From Streptomyces sp. NBC_01260 (GTDB taxonomy: Bacteria > Actinomycetota > Actinomycetes > Streptomycetales > Streptomycetaceae): a stretch of 64,000 nt of DNA. The position numbers and the translations under genes are program-made. Under the pieces are notes generated by a model. The model did not search any database, was not told the origin of the DNA, and saw only the letters and a list, made by a program, of their open reading frames with translations. Shown here one piece after another: positions 1 to 7,536 of the stretch. Each line of letters begins with the position of its first letter. The stretch's first letter is position 1. The DNA lies in the NCBI RefSeq assembly GCF_036226405.1, contig NZ_CP108464.1:186001-250000 (forward strand). The letters are read 5' to 3'.

Positions 1-203
1 CGGGCGACCCCGCTCTGGTTGGTGACCACGACCAGAGCGAAGCCCTCCTCCTGAAGGGCGCGCAGCGGTGCACCAATGTCCGGCTGGAGGGCCAGCTCGT
101 CCGGGTGGGCAGGGTAGTGGCGGTGCTCCGTGAGGGTGCCGTCGCGATCGAGGAGGACCGCCGGACGCCGGGGCCGGTCCGCGTTGCCGCCGGTGGCGGT
201 CAC
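1..203 (-). CDS. gmhB: D-glycero-D-manno-heptose bisphosphate phosphatase (HAD family), partial
   Basis: This is the N-terminal part of a HAD-IIIA phosphatase; the rest lies beyond the left edge. Visible motifs are the nucleophile loop LLDRDGTL near residues 17-24 and VVTNQSGVAR near residues 58-67, the latter typical of the GmhB/HisB-N group. GmhB removes the C7 phosphate of heptose 1,7-bisphosphate, the step between the kinase and the nucleotidyltransferase encoded by the fused gene just upstream. The GTG start overlaps that gene's TGA by four bases (GTGA), so the two are probably translationally coupled. HisB-type histidinol phosphatase is the alternative; the heptose neighbour favours GmhB. 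Confidence 0.75.
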   Translation of the reverse strand, partial: MTATGGNADRPRRPAVLLDRDGTLTEHRHYPAHPDELALQPDIGAPLRALQEEGFALVVVTNQSGVA

Positions 204-2188
204 TGGGCACCGACCCGCCCGGTGAGCCGGTCGATCCGGCTGGTGGTCGAATGCCCGTCCAGGTAGGGCACGGTGACGACACTGCCTCCCCAGCTCTCCA
301 CGAGGCCGGCCTCGGGGACGCGCTGCCCCGCGTAGTCGCCGCCCTTGACCCAGACGTCCGGGCGCAGCTCGGCCAGGATCCTCTCGGGGGTGTCCTCGTC
401 GAAGACGAGCACGCCGTCCACGCAATCCAGCGCTTCCAGCAGCATCGCCCGTTCCCGCTCGCCAACGGCTGGTCGGCTCTCGCCCTTGAGACGGCGCACG
501 GAGGCGTCGCTGTTGAGGCACACGATCAGTGTGTCTCCGAGGCGGCGGGCCTGTTCCAGGAGCGCCAAGTGCCCGGCGTGCAGCAGGTCGAAGCATCCCC
601 CGGCGCCGACCACGCGCCCGCCGTGCTTCCGCACACGGGCGGCCAGTTCCTGCGGGTCTGTCGTGGCGGTGACGGGCCGGGCGGTCAGCGAGGAGGGGCC
701 GCCCGAGGTGACGTATTGCGTGGCGGCGTCGACGGCCGCGGCCACCGCGTGCGAGGGCAGTCGTCCGGTGCCCAGCATCAGCGCGGCGGTGACGGCCAGT
801 CGGTCGCCGGCCCCGCAGGCGTCCCCGGTGGCCCGCCGGGCCGGGACGACCAGGGGGTGGCTCTCGGGATCCGCGACGAGGACCGCGCCATCGCAGCCCC
901 GGGTGACGGCCACCTGTTTGACGGGCCATCGGGCGAGCAGCCGTACGGCCCTCGCTGCATCGCCCGCGAGGTCGCGCGGCGCCGCGTCCCCGGTGAGGGC
1001 CAGGGCTTCTTCCGCGTTGGGGACGGCCAGCGCGGTCCCCGGTACCGGGGCGGTGCCCCGGGGATGCGGGTCCCACACCAGTGGTCGGCCCGTGGCCGCA
1101 TCAGTCAGCGCCTGACGGACGTCGTCGTGGGCTGTGATGCCGCGCCCGTAGTCGCAGACGAGGACGGCGGAGGCTTCCGCAAGCCGGGCACGGGCCTCGG
1201 GCGGGAGTGGGCCGAGCCGAAGTGCCGCGGTGCCGACGCTGTCGGCACCGGAGTCACTGTCGGCATCGAATCGCAGCAGTGTACGGCCAGCCGCGCGGAC
1301 GCGGGTCTTCGTCGGCGTGGCGCCTCCAATTGCGAGGCTTATGATCTCCACTCCCGCTTCGTCCAAGAGGGCGCGGACCCGGGCCCCGGGCGCGTCCTGC
1401 CCGAGGCCGCACACGAGGGTGATCCTCCAGTTGGGTTCCCGGGCGGCGAGTGCGGCGGCCAGCCCCGCGCCGCCCGGCCGTTCAGTGGTGCGGACGTTGG
1501 AGACGACGGGGACGGGGGCTTCGGGAGACAGCCGCTCGGCCGTACCGGTGATGTCACGGTCTAGCAGCACGTCGCCGACCACCACCAGCCGCCGTGTGTC
1601 ACCTGGTTCCTCGGCAGCGGCGGCGTCGGCCTCGACGAAGTGGGCGTCGACGGCCGCGCACAGCAGGTGTATGGCGACCAGGTGGCATTCCTGGACGGTC
1701 GCCACCTGGGCGGCGTCCACGTACACGGCCAGATCGCTCGCCTCGGCCAGGGGATTCGGGCCGGGGCCGGTCAGTGCCCAGACGGTCAGGCCCGTCTCCC
1801 GACCCGCCCGGGCTGCGGCGAGCACGTTGGGGCTGGTTCCGGAGGCGGAGAGCAAAAGGAGGACGTCACCGGGCCGCCCGTGCGCGCGGACCTGCCGGGC
1901 GAAGACCTCTTCGGGCCCGTAGTCGTTGGTGAGGGCGGTGACCGAGGAGGAGTCGGCGTGCAGTGCGATCGCCGACAGCGGCGCACGCTCGGCGCGGAAG
2001 CGCCCGACGAGCTCGGAGGTGAGGTGCTGGGCTTCGGCCGCCGAGCCGCCGTTGCCCGCGACCAGGAGCCGCCCGCCGGCCGTCAGGACGGCGGCGAGGG
2101 CTCGACCCCACCGGTCCAGCGCAGCGGTGTCGAGGCGGTGCAATGCCCCGGTCAGGGCATGGATGTGGTCTCGGCCCGATATGGTCAC
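200..2188 (-). CDS. Fused sedoheptulose-7-phosphate isomerase / heptose kinase / nucleotidyltransferase (GmhA-HldE)
   Basis: A 662-residue fusion carrying three steps of ADP-heptose synthesis. Residues about 1-185 are a SIS-fold GmhA isomerase (NGGSA near 46-50; SELVGRF with the likely catalytic Glu near 59; His near 169). Residues about 200-505 are a PfkB/RfaE-type sugar kinase (GAGD near 459-462). Residues about 520-660 are a cytidylyltransferase-like domain (HAGH near 537-540; VKGGDY near 614-619). HldE is normally only kinase plus transferase, with GmhA separate. I chose the GTG at 2188, with GGAAGG seven bases upstream; the open frame extends to 2302, but that part is a repeat region with no domain. 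It lies downstream of the ABC exporter genes and is coupled to the phosphatase after it. Without LPS in a Streptomyces, the product is probably ADP-heptose for a secondary metabolite or glycoconjugate. Confidence 0.88.
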   Translation of the reverse strand: MTISGRDHIHALTGALHRLDTAALDRWGRALAAVLTAGGRLLVAGNGGSAAEAQHLTSELVGRFRAERAPLSAIALHADSSSVTALTNDYGPEEVFARQVRAHGRPGDVLLLLSASGTSPNVLAAARAGRETGLTVWALTGPGPNPLAEASDLAVYVDAAQVATVQECHLVAIHLLCAAVDAHFVEADAAAAEEPGDTRRLVVVGDVLLDRDITGTAERLSPEAPVPVVSNVRTTERPGGAGLAAALAAREPNWRITLVCGLGQDAPGARVRALLDEAGVEIISLAIGGATPTKTRVRAAGRTLLRFDADSDSGADSVGTAALRLGPLPPEARARLAEASAVLVCDYGRGITAHDDVRQALTDAATGRPLVWDPHPRGTAPVPGTALAVPNAEEALALTGDAAPRDLAGDAARAVRLLARWPVKQVAVTRGCDGAVLVADPESHPLVVPARRATGDACGAGDRLAVTAALMLGTGRLPSHAVAAAVDAATQYVTSGGPSSLTARPVTATTDPQELAARVRKHGGRVVGAGGCFDLLHAGHLALLEQARRLGDTLIVCLNSDASVRRLKGESRPAVGERERAMLLEALDCVDGVLVFDEDTPERILAELRPDVWVKGGDYAGQRVPEAGLVESWGGSVVTVPYLDGHSTTSRIDRLTGRVGAQ

Positions 2189-2272
2189 GATGTGCCTTCC
2201 GAAAGGATTGGGACAGGGAGAGGGCCGTTGAAGTCCGGGCGGCACGCGACCACCCGCCCCGGTGTCACACGC

Positions 2273-2289
2273 GCCGGTGTCACACCGGC
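2273..2289. repeat. Short palindrome and direct repeat at the permease stop codon
   Basis: CCGGTGT-C-ACACCGG is a perfect palindrome with 7-bp arms, extended to 8 bp by the flanking G/C. A second copy of CCGGTGTCACAC lies at 2259-2270 and a partial one near 2295. The palindrome covers the stop codon (2280-2282) of the permease gene and precedes the heptose fusion gene. It could be an operator or an RNA hairpin controlling read-through; function is inferred only. Confidence 0.5.
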
Positions 2290-3083
2290 TCGGGTGCGAC
2301 ACCGGCGCGGACGCGCCGGGCCTGAAGCCGCAGCAGAAGAGCGGTCGCGAGCAGCCACAGTCCTGCCACGACCGTCTCGTGCACGACCGCGCCCCACAGC
2401 TCGCCGGCCGTGCCGGTGCCCAGGGAGCGCAGGGCGTCCAGCCCGGCTCCCAGGGGCAGCACCTGGCCGACCAAATGAAGGACGCCCTCCGGACCCACGG
2501 GAACGACCACGCCGGCGCAGAGCAGGATCAGATAGCCGGCGACGTTGACGACGAGCCCCTCGTCAAGGCCGGACAGAGCGAGGGCACAGCAGAACAGGCC
2601 CGTGCAGAGGCAGCCCACCGTGGTGAGGAGCACCAGGGGATACCCGGCCGCAACATCGGCCGTCCCGTGCCCGCCCAGAACGGTCGGCCCCAGGACGAGC
2701 AGCGCCAGGAGCGAGGCCGCCAGCCCTTCGGCGACGTACACCCAGGAGCGCAGGAGCAGGACGACGAGCAGCGGGGTGTCGCCGAGGCGCAGGCGGTACA
2801 TGGTCCCCTGGGGTACCTCGGAGGTCACCACGGCGGAGACATGGCTGGTGACCGCGGCCACCGGGGCGAAGGCGACGGAGCCGACGAACGCGTGGGCGCG
2901 TCCGGCGTCTCCGGCAGTGAGCTGCCCGAGGAGGGTGAAGAAGGCGACCTGGAAGACGGTCCGGACTCCGATGCTGGCCGACGCCGCGAGTCCGGCCGAG
3001 GCGACACGGTAGTCCTTCCACGAAAGATGGCAGATCCTCAGGGCCGTGGTGAGCACATGGCGAACGGTGTCAGGCAAGTTCAA
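2280..3083 (-). CDS. ABC-2 type exporter permease (second of a pair)
   Basis: A 267-residue integral membrane protein with about six hydrophobic segments (strong ones near residues 28-55, 98-125, 130-165, 170-200 and 235-255), as in ABC-2 export permeases of 250-270 residues. It overlaps the previous permease gene by 14 bases, so the pair are probably translated together and form a heterodimeric channel with the ATPase encoded further upstream. The start at 3083 is TTG behind a G-rich stretch; an in-frame GTG at residue 10 is possible but has no ribosome site. The substrate is not evident; the neighbouring peptide gene and adenylating enzyme suggest export of their product. Confidence 0.8.
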   Translation of the reverse strand: MNLPDTVRHVLTTALRICHLSWKDYRVASAGLAASASIGVRTVFQVAFFTLLGQLTAGDAGRAHAFVGSVAFAPVAAVTSHVSAVVTSEVPQGTMYRLRLGDTPLLVVLLLRSWVYVAEGLAASLLALLVLGPTVLGGHGTADVAAGYPLVLLTTVGCLCTGLFCCALALSGLDEGLVVNVAGYLILLCAGVVVPVGPEGVLHLVGQVLPLGAGLDALRSLGTGTAGELWGAVVHETVVAGLWLLATALLLRLQARRVRAGVAPEPV

Positions 3084-3864
3084 GGGTCCCCCCGGCTCGG
3101 CCGCGCCGCAGCACGGCGTTGAACGCCCACACCCCGCCAGCGAGATAGAGCATGGTCAGCAGCAGGACGCCCGCCAGATGCGCGTAGGCGAACGCCCGGC
3201 CGTGGGAGGCGTCTTGGACCAAGCCGGCCACGTGGTGCAGGCTGACGGCCTGGGCCGGCCAGCGCAGCACCGGGGCGAGCATGTCCGGAGGGATGACGAT
3301 GCCGCCGAGGACGAAGACCGGGTAACCGAGGGCCTCGATGATGCGCAGGCCCGCCCGGGAGAGGAAGACGACACAGCTCAGGACGAGCCCCATGGCGGCT
3401 GCGGAGACCACGGCCGCCACAATGACGAGCGCGGCCACCGATGGCCGGGGAAGCTGCGGGTGCAGCCCGAGTACGGGAACGGCGATGGCCGCCGCGGCCA
3501 GGGTGCGTACGAAACCCGCCGCCGCGACACCGAGAGTCTTGCCCAACAGCACCGACAGCAGCGACACCGGGCGGACCAGCAGGGCCGCGAGGGTACCCTG
3601 CGACGCCTCACGACGGAGCAGCGTTCCCGCTCCCCAGAGGGTGGACGACCACAGGGCGATCATCACGACGCCGAACACGATCTCGGTCGTCCGCTCCGGG
3701 CCCAGGTGCGCGCCGTCCCGGGAGACGACGGCCAGCAGCACGACCGGTTGGATCACGGAGACGACCGTCGCGGTCTTGACCTGGGCTGTCTCCCGCATCT
3801 GGAGGACGGCGGCGCGCCACATCGCCCAGGCCTCGGCCTTCGCAACACGAAGAGCCTCACCCAT
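3070..3864 (-). CDS. ABC-2 type exporter permease (first of a pair)
   Basis: A 264-residue membrane protein of the ABC-2 permease type. An N-terminal amphipathic stretch (residues 1-28) is followed by about six membrane segments; LLRREASQGTLAALLVRP near residues 82-99 matches the conserved loop of this family. The ATG at 3864 lies eight bases inside the end of the ATPase gene, and the 3' end overlaps the next permease by 14 bases, so ATPase, permease and permease form a tight operon. It probably pairs with the following permease to make the pore of a drug, peptide or glycolipid exporter. Confidence 0.82.
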   Translation of the reverse strand: MGEALRVAKAEAWAMWRAAVLQMRETAQVKTATVVSVIQPVVLLAVVSRDGAHLGPERTTEIVFGVVMIALWSSTLWGAGTLLRREASQGTLAALLVRPVSLLSVLLGKTLGVAAAGFVRTLAAAAIAVPVLGLHPQLPRPSVAALVIVAAVVSAAAMGLVLSCVVFLSRAGLRIIEALGYPVFVLGGIVIPPDMLAPVLRWPAQAVSLHHVAGLVQDASHGRAFAYAHLAGVLLLTMLYLAGGVWAFNAVLRRGRAGGTLELA

Positions 3865-4834
3865 GGTTCAGCGCCAGTCGTCGCAGCACGGCCTCGACAC
3901 CGGGCGAGGCAACGTCGATGTCCGCCACCGGATGCCGTCGTACGACCTCGGCCAGCCGGTCGAGTACGGCCGCGTCCCAGGCGCCAACCTGGAAGGTGAG
4001 CCTCCACCCTTCCTCGTCCTGATGGATCCGCACGGACGCGTCGGTCAGGAGCGCGGCGGCGTCGCGCGGAGCGACTCCCGGGCCGGACAGCCGCACCTCG
4101 GCGGTGAAACCGGCCTGCTGCCGGAACTCGGCAATGGGCAGGTCGTGGGAGACCGTTCCGGAGTCGAGCAGGACGACCCGGCCCGCCAGGCGGTCGATGT
4201 CCGTGGGGTAATGGCTGGTGAGGATGACCGCCGTGCCCGCGCGGGCGAGGCGGGCGATGGTGTCGCGGACACGCTCCGCCTCCGCGAGGTCGAGGCCGAT
4301 GGTCGGCTCGTCCAGCATGAGCAGGCACGGCCAGTTCAGCAGCCCCACGGCCAGATGGAGGCGTTGCCGCATCCCCTTGGAGAACGTCTCGACCCGGCTC
4401 CCCGCGCGCTCGGCAAGCCCGACCTCTTCCAGGGCAGCGAGCGAGCGCGTACGCAGGTGACGGTGCGATCCGGACAGACCGCCGAAGAACATGATGTTGT
4501 CGAGGGCCGAGAGTCGGGGGTACAAGCCCCGGTCGCCGCCGAAGACCACACTGAGGTGACGTCGCGCCAGGCGCCCATCCCTGGCCAGGTCGATGCCGCA
4601 GACGCTGGCTCCCCCCGCCGACGGCAGGAGGAGCGTGGAGAGGATCTTCAGGAGCGTGGTTTTGCCCGCACCGTTGTCCCCGAGCAGTCCGACAATCTCA
4701 CCGATTCGTACGGTAAGGCCGACCCCGCGCAGTGCCTCGACGGGAGGGGTTCCCTGGAAGGTTCTGCGGAGGTTCTCCACCTGTAGTACTTCTCCGTCCG
4801 GCTGGCACGGCCCTACGACAGTCCTCATCCTCAT
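3857..4834 (-). CDS. ABC exporter ATP-binding subunit
   Basis: A 325-residue DrrA-like ATPase that would power the two ABC-2 permeases encoded after it. Walker A GDNGAGKTT is near residues 52-60, the signature FSKGMRQR near 151-158, Walker B LLMLDEP near 171-177 and the H-loop His near 208. About 100 residues follow the ATPase core, as in drug and glycan exporters of this group. The ATG at 4834 has GAGGTG six bases upstream; a second ATG two codons in is possible. A strong hairpin lies between this gene and the small peptide gene, so transcription may reach it partly by read-through. Confidence 0.9.
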   Translation of the reverse strand: MRMRTVVGPCQPDGEVLQVENLRRTFQGTPPVEALRGVGLTVRIGEIVGLLGDNGAGKTTLLKILSTLLLPSAGGASVCGIDLARDGRLARRHLSVVFGGDRGLYPRLSALDNIMFFGGLSGSHRHLRTRSLAALEEVGLAERAGSRVETFSKGMRQRLHLAVGLLNWPCLLMLDEPTIGLDLAEAERVRDTIARLARAGTAVILTSHYPTDIDRLAGRVVLLDSGTVSHDLPIAEFRQQAGFTAEVRLSGPGVAPRDAAALLTDASVRIHQDEEGWRLTFQVGAWDAAVLDRLAEVVRRHPVADIDVASPGVEAVLRRLALNHG

Positions 4835-4885
4835 TCCACGTCACCTCGTCATATTCCGGGCGTGTGCGGCAGAGACCTGACCTGC

Positions 4886-4916
4886 CCCGGGCTGGCGCGG
4901 CACCGGCCAGCCCGGG
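4886..4916. terminator. Hairpin between the small peptide gene and the ABC operon
   Basis: CCCGGGCTGG (4886-4895) and CCAGCCCGGG (4907-4916) form a perfect 10-bp stem around an 11-base loop. There is no T-run, as is common in Streptomyces. Placed just behind the small peptide gene and before the ATPase gene, it would act as a partial terminator, raising the peptide mRNA relative to the exporter mRNA. Confidence 0.6.
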
Positions 4917-4951
4917 ACCCGGCTTCCGCGGACGGAATTCCGGGCGATCTG

Positions 4952-5014
4952 CTAGATCACGCCGTCGGCGCGAAGGAACTGCTGAATCTGCGCGATGCGC
5001 TCCTCCTTGGTCAT
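4952..5014 (-). CDS. Putative 20-residue peptide (candidate precursor or signal peptide)
   Basis: A very short frame, MTKEERIAQIQQFLRADGVI, ending in TAG. Its ribosome site GGAGGAGGTGA is close to a perfect match to the 16S tail, with eight bases between GGAGG and the ATG. An in-frame GTG three codons earlier would add V-T-D, but it overlaps the ribosome site. The peptide is charged and helical-looking with a hydrophobic C-terminal Val-Ile; it has no Cys, Ser or Trp and only one Thr. It lies 77 bases after the adenylating enzyme gene and before the exporter genes, with a hairpin behind it. I know no family for it. A ribosomal precursor peptide, a leader peptide or a translation-coupling frame are the options; the first is my preferred inference. 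Confidence 0.6.
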   Translation of the reverse strand: MTKEERIAQIQQFLRADGVI

Positions 5015-5091
5015 GTCGGTCACCTCCTCCTCTGATCGGACGACGGGCCTCCCGCAGCGTGGGCGCCGCCTTCACGCCCCACGACCACGCT

Positions 5092-6483
5092 CTACCCGGG
5101 GGCCGTGGACGTGCCGGGGAGGAAGCTCACGAAGTCGACGTCCTTGCGTCGGCCGGCGCTGTGGAAGTCGCCGTCGGCGACCGTCCGCACCCGGCACCTG
5201 ACGCCGGCGCCGAGAACGTCCTCGAGGTTCCGCGTCAGCTCCGCGGCGTCCGCCGCAGTGAATGACGGGGCCGGTGCGACCAGTACAGCCACGGAGAAGT
5301 CCGCCTCCTGCACGATCTGGTAACGCCGAACCGGGTGGCGGCGAGCCGCCCGCGCGACCCAGAGCACGGGAAGAACCGTCCCGTCAGGCCGTCGCAACTC
5401 GCCGGGGTTGCGGCCTTCCACAAGGTCCATCACTTTGTGCGGGAGACCGCAGCCGCACGCGGCGGACGCCAGCGAGCCGAAATCACCGGTCCGGTAGCGG
5501 ATCAGAGGCATCGCCCGATTGGTCAGGTCGGTGATCACGATCTCCCCGGTGTGCCCCTCCGACAGCGGTACACCGTCGTCGTCGACGACCTCCAGCCAGA
5601 GCCGCTCGGACTCGATGTGATAAGAGCCCGCCTCGCACTGCACCGCGATGGTGCCGGCTTCCTTCATCGCGTACATGTCGATCATTGGTAGGCCGAAGAA
5701 CTCCGTGAGCGCTTCCCGTACGGCGGGGACGAGAAGCTCACCGCACGTCACGACGGACCGGACCGACAGCAGCGGGCCGCCGTGCGAGCGCAGCAGCTCC
5801 ATGAAGTCCAAGAGGTTGCGTGGTGTGCCCGCCAGGACGTCCGGACGGAGGCTCCTGGCGCGCTCGGCGAACGCGGCGCGCTCGGCGGATCCGGCGCGGT
5901 CGGACGCCTCGCGTCCCGCGAGACCGAACTGCGCGACCCGCGCGAACCCCGCCCCGGGAGAGGTGTACTCGAACCAGCGGTCCATCCGCGCCAGGCACGG
6001 CATCAGCACCGTACGGTCGAACGCCTTGCCCTGCCGCTGGTTCCTGACGAGCGCGGTAGCCCACTCGTGGACCAGCGCATCATCGTGACGGACCATCCGC
6101 AACGGCACTCCGCTGGTCCCCGACGTCTCCAGAACCCGGCAGGTCGTCGGATCGATGTCGTCGTCGCAATGGTCGACCATGCCCTCGGCCAGCTCGAGCT
6201 TGCTCACCAGAGGGAACGTGGAGAGCAACCGCCAGGGATCTCCCCGGTCATCTGCCGTAATCCCCGCCCGCCGATACGCCGGGACGGCGTCGATGGCGTG
6301 CCGGAGCGACGCGGAAAGGCGCTCGCCCTGCAGGTCCCTGAGTGCTCCGGGCCGTCTCGCGATCTCGGAGTACCGCTCGTACTCCTCGTACACGCGCGGG
6401 AAGAGCAACCCCTCATGGATCAACTGCGACCGCCAGTGCCGCTCGTCCTCCGGCTCCACCAGCGGATCGAATCGCTGCCGCAA
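5092..6483 (-). CDS. CapK/PaaK-type adenylate-forming enzyme
   Basis: A 463-residue member of the phenylacetate-CoA ligase/CapK family, which activates a carboxylate with ATP. The P-loop-like ETSGTSG is near residues 119-125, YAMKEAG near 271-277, GEIVITDL near 313-320 and RYRTGD near 329-334; a CGCG motif near 343-346 may help bind metal. The C-terminal lysine region GRRKDVDF near 444-451 is kept, so the enzyme looks intact and slightly longer than classical PaaK. No thiolation or LuxC-like partner is visible nearby. It is the first gene of the leftward block and the next gene is the 20-residue peptide, whose carboxylate is a conceivable substrate. The start at 6483 is TTG with GGAGG about ten bases upstream, so it is uncertain. 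Confidence 0.85.
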   Translation of the reverse strand: MRQRFDPLVEPEDERHWRSQLIHEGLLFPRVYEEYERYSEIARRPGALRDLQGERLSASLRHAIDAVPAYRRAGITADDRGDPWRLLSTFPLVSKLELAEGMVDHCDDDIDPTTCRVLETSGTSGVPLRMVRHDDALVHEWATALVRNQRQGKAFDRTVLMPCLARMDRWFEYTSPGAGFARVAQFGLAGREASDRAGSAERAAFAERARSLRPDVLAGTPRNLLDFMELLRSHGGPLLSVRSVVTCGELLVPAVREALTEFFGLPMIDMYAMKEAGTIAVQCEAGSYHIESERLWLEVVDDDGVPLSEGHTGEIVITDLTNRAMPLIRYRTGDFGSLASAACGCGLPHKVMDLVEGRNPGELRRPDGTVLPVLWVARAARRHPVRRYQIVQEADFSVAVLVAPAPSFTAADAAELTRNLEDVLGAGVRCRVRTVADGDFHSAGRRKDVDFVSFLPGTSTAPG

Positions 6484-6655
6484 TGCCCCACCGCCTCCGC
6501 TCCGCGCCCGTGTCCAACACCCCGGCGCTGTGCCTCACGCCGACCAGTCTGATGACCGCCTCTTGCGTCGAGCTAACGTCTCGCTAACGCGTCGCTGCTG
6601 AGGTGAGCTTCCCCTCGTAGCGTGGAGTCCGTGACTGCAGGGGAAGTTGGGAGTC

Positions 6656-6749
6656 ATGGCGGAGAAGCGACGAAGGTTCAAGCCGGAGTTCCGTGAGGGA
6701 GCTGTACGGATCGTGACGGAGACGGGCAAGCCGATCGCCCAGACGCTTG
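6656..6749 (+). pseudogene. IS3-family OrfA stump
   Basis: The first 31 codons of an IS3-family OrfA transposase (MAEKRRRFKPEF, then EGAVRIV) are clear and then stop matching near 6749. The helix-turn-helix core is missing. The stump sits just before an HNH gene that has lost its 5' end, so an IS event probably removed both missing parts. Immediately after it, GTGCCTCAC (6749-6757) and GTGAGGCAC (6774-6782) form an inverted repeat that may mark the junction. Confidence 0.7.
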
Positions 6750-6829
6750 TGCCTCACGCTCTCATCACGACCTGTGAGGCACAGCAGGTGGGAACACCTG
6801 TGGCGTACGTGGCTCAGCCCTTCAGAGGC

Positions 6830-7289
6830 TATGCAGACAACCCGGAAGGAAGTCCTCATCGCCGAGGCGGTCAAGGTGCTGGAACAAGGCGCGCGGTGTG
6901 CGCTGACGGGCGGAGAGTGGCTGAGCTACTCCGACGAAGTCACCGTGACCTCCGCGACGAAACTCGATATCGACCACCTCGTGCGGCTCGCCGAAGCCTG
7001 GGATTCCGGGGCATCGAAGTGGGACGCCGACCGGCGCGAGCAGTACGCCGACGACCTCACCGCTGAACGGTCGCTGGTAACGGTCACGGCGAGGACGAAT
7101 CGCAGCAAGGCCGACCGCGACCCCGCGCAGTGGCTTCCGCCGGCCGCGTCCGCGCAGTGCACCTACGGTGCCGACTGGATCGCGACGAAGCTGCGGTGGA
7201 AGCTCACCGCGGACACCAAGGAGCGTGCGGCACTGGCGAAGCTCGCGAAGGGCTGCGCCAACACGGTCGTGAAGTACAAGGTCGGCTGA
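6830..7289 (+). pseudogene. 5'-truncated secreted HNH endonuclease-family protein
   Basis: The frame matches the Streptomyces HNH/DUF1524 secreted protein family from near TRKEVLIAEAV to the C-terminus. The key motif DIDHLVRLAEAWDSGA carries the His of the beta-beta-alpha metal site, and TARTNRSKADRDPAQW follows, with the expected cysteines in the C-terminal part. These proteins usually begin with a signal peptide and about 60-80 further residues; here that part is absent and replaced by unrelated sequence and the IS3 stump. An open frame exists from 6747, but its first 30 residues do not fit. It is probably non-functional, or at least not exported. Confidence 0.72.
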
Positions 7290-7536
7290 CCTGACTTGGG
7301 GTCACCGCATCCGGGTCACGGTCAGTGTCCCGTGCCGGCCTGACCCGGCCAGGATCTCGACCACCAGGTCCGTGTCGATTCCGGTGTACGACCCGTCTCC
7401 GGCCCGCAGTTTCCCCGTCACCGGCGCATCGGCAAGGGCTGTTCCGGCATGCACGGCGAGGACCTGGTCGAGCCGGGCCGACAGCCGGACCCGGTCCTGC
7501 TCGGCGTCGGTGACTAGGGCCCGTATTGGGTTGTGA

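Noticed and set aside
251..1564. Long plus-strand open frame opposite the heptose fusion gene
   Set aside because: It is an antisense shadow caused by high third-position GC; the minus-strand frame shows three known domains.
200..2188. Possibility that the heptose genes belong to LPS synthesis
   Set aside because: All other signs in the window are actinomycete; LPS is not made there, so a specialised product is likelier.
2189..2302. N-terminal extension of the GmhA-HldE gene
   Set aside because: It is made of the CCGGTGTCACAC repeats, has no ribosome site at its start and overlaps the end of the permease gene; the GTG at 2188 has a clear site.
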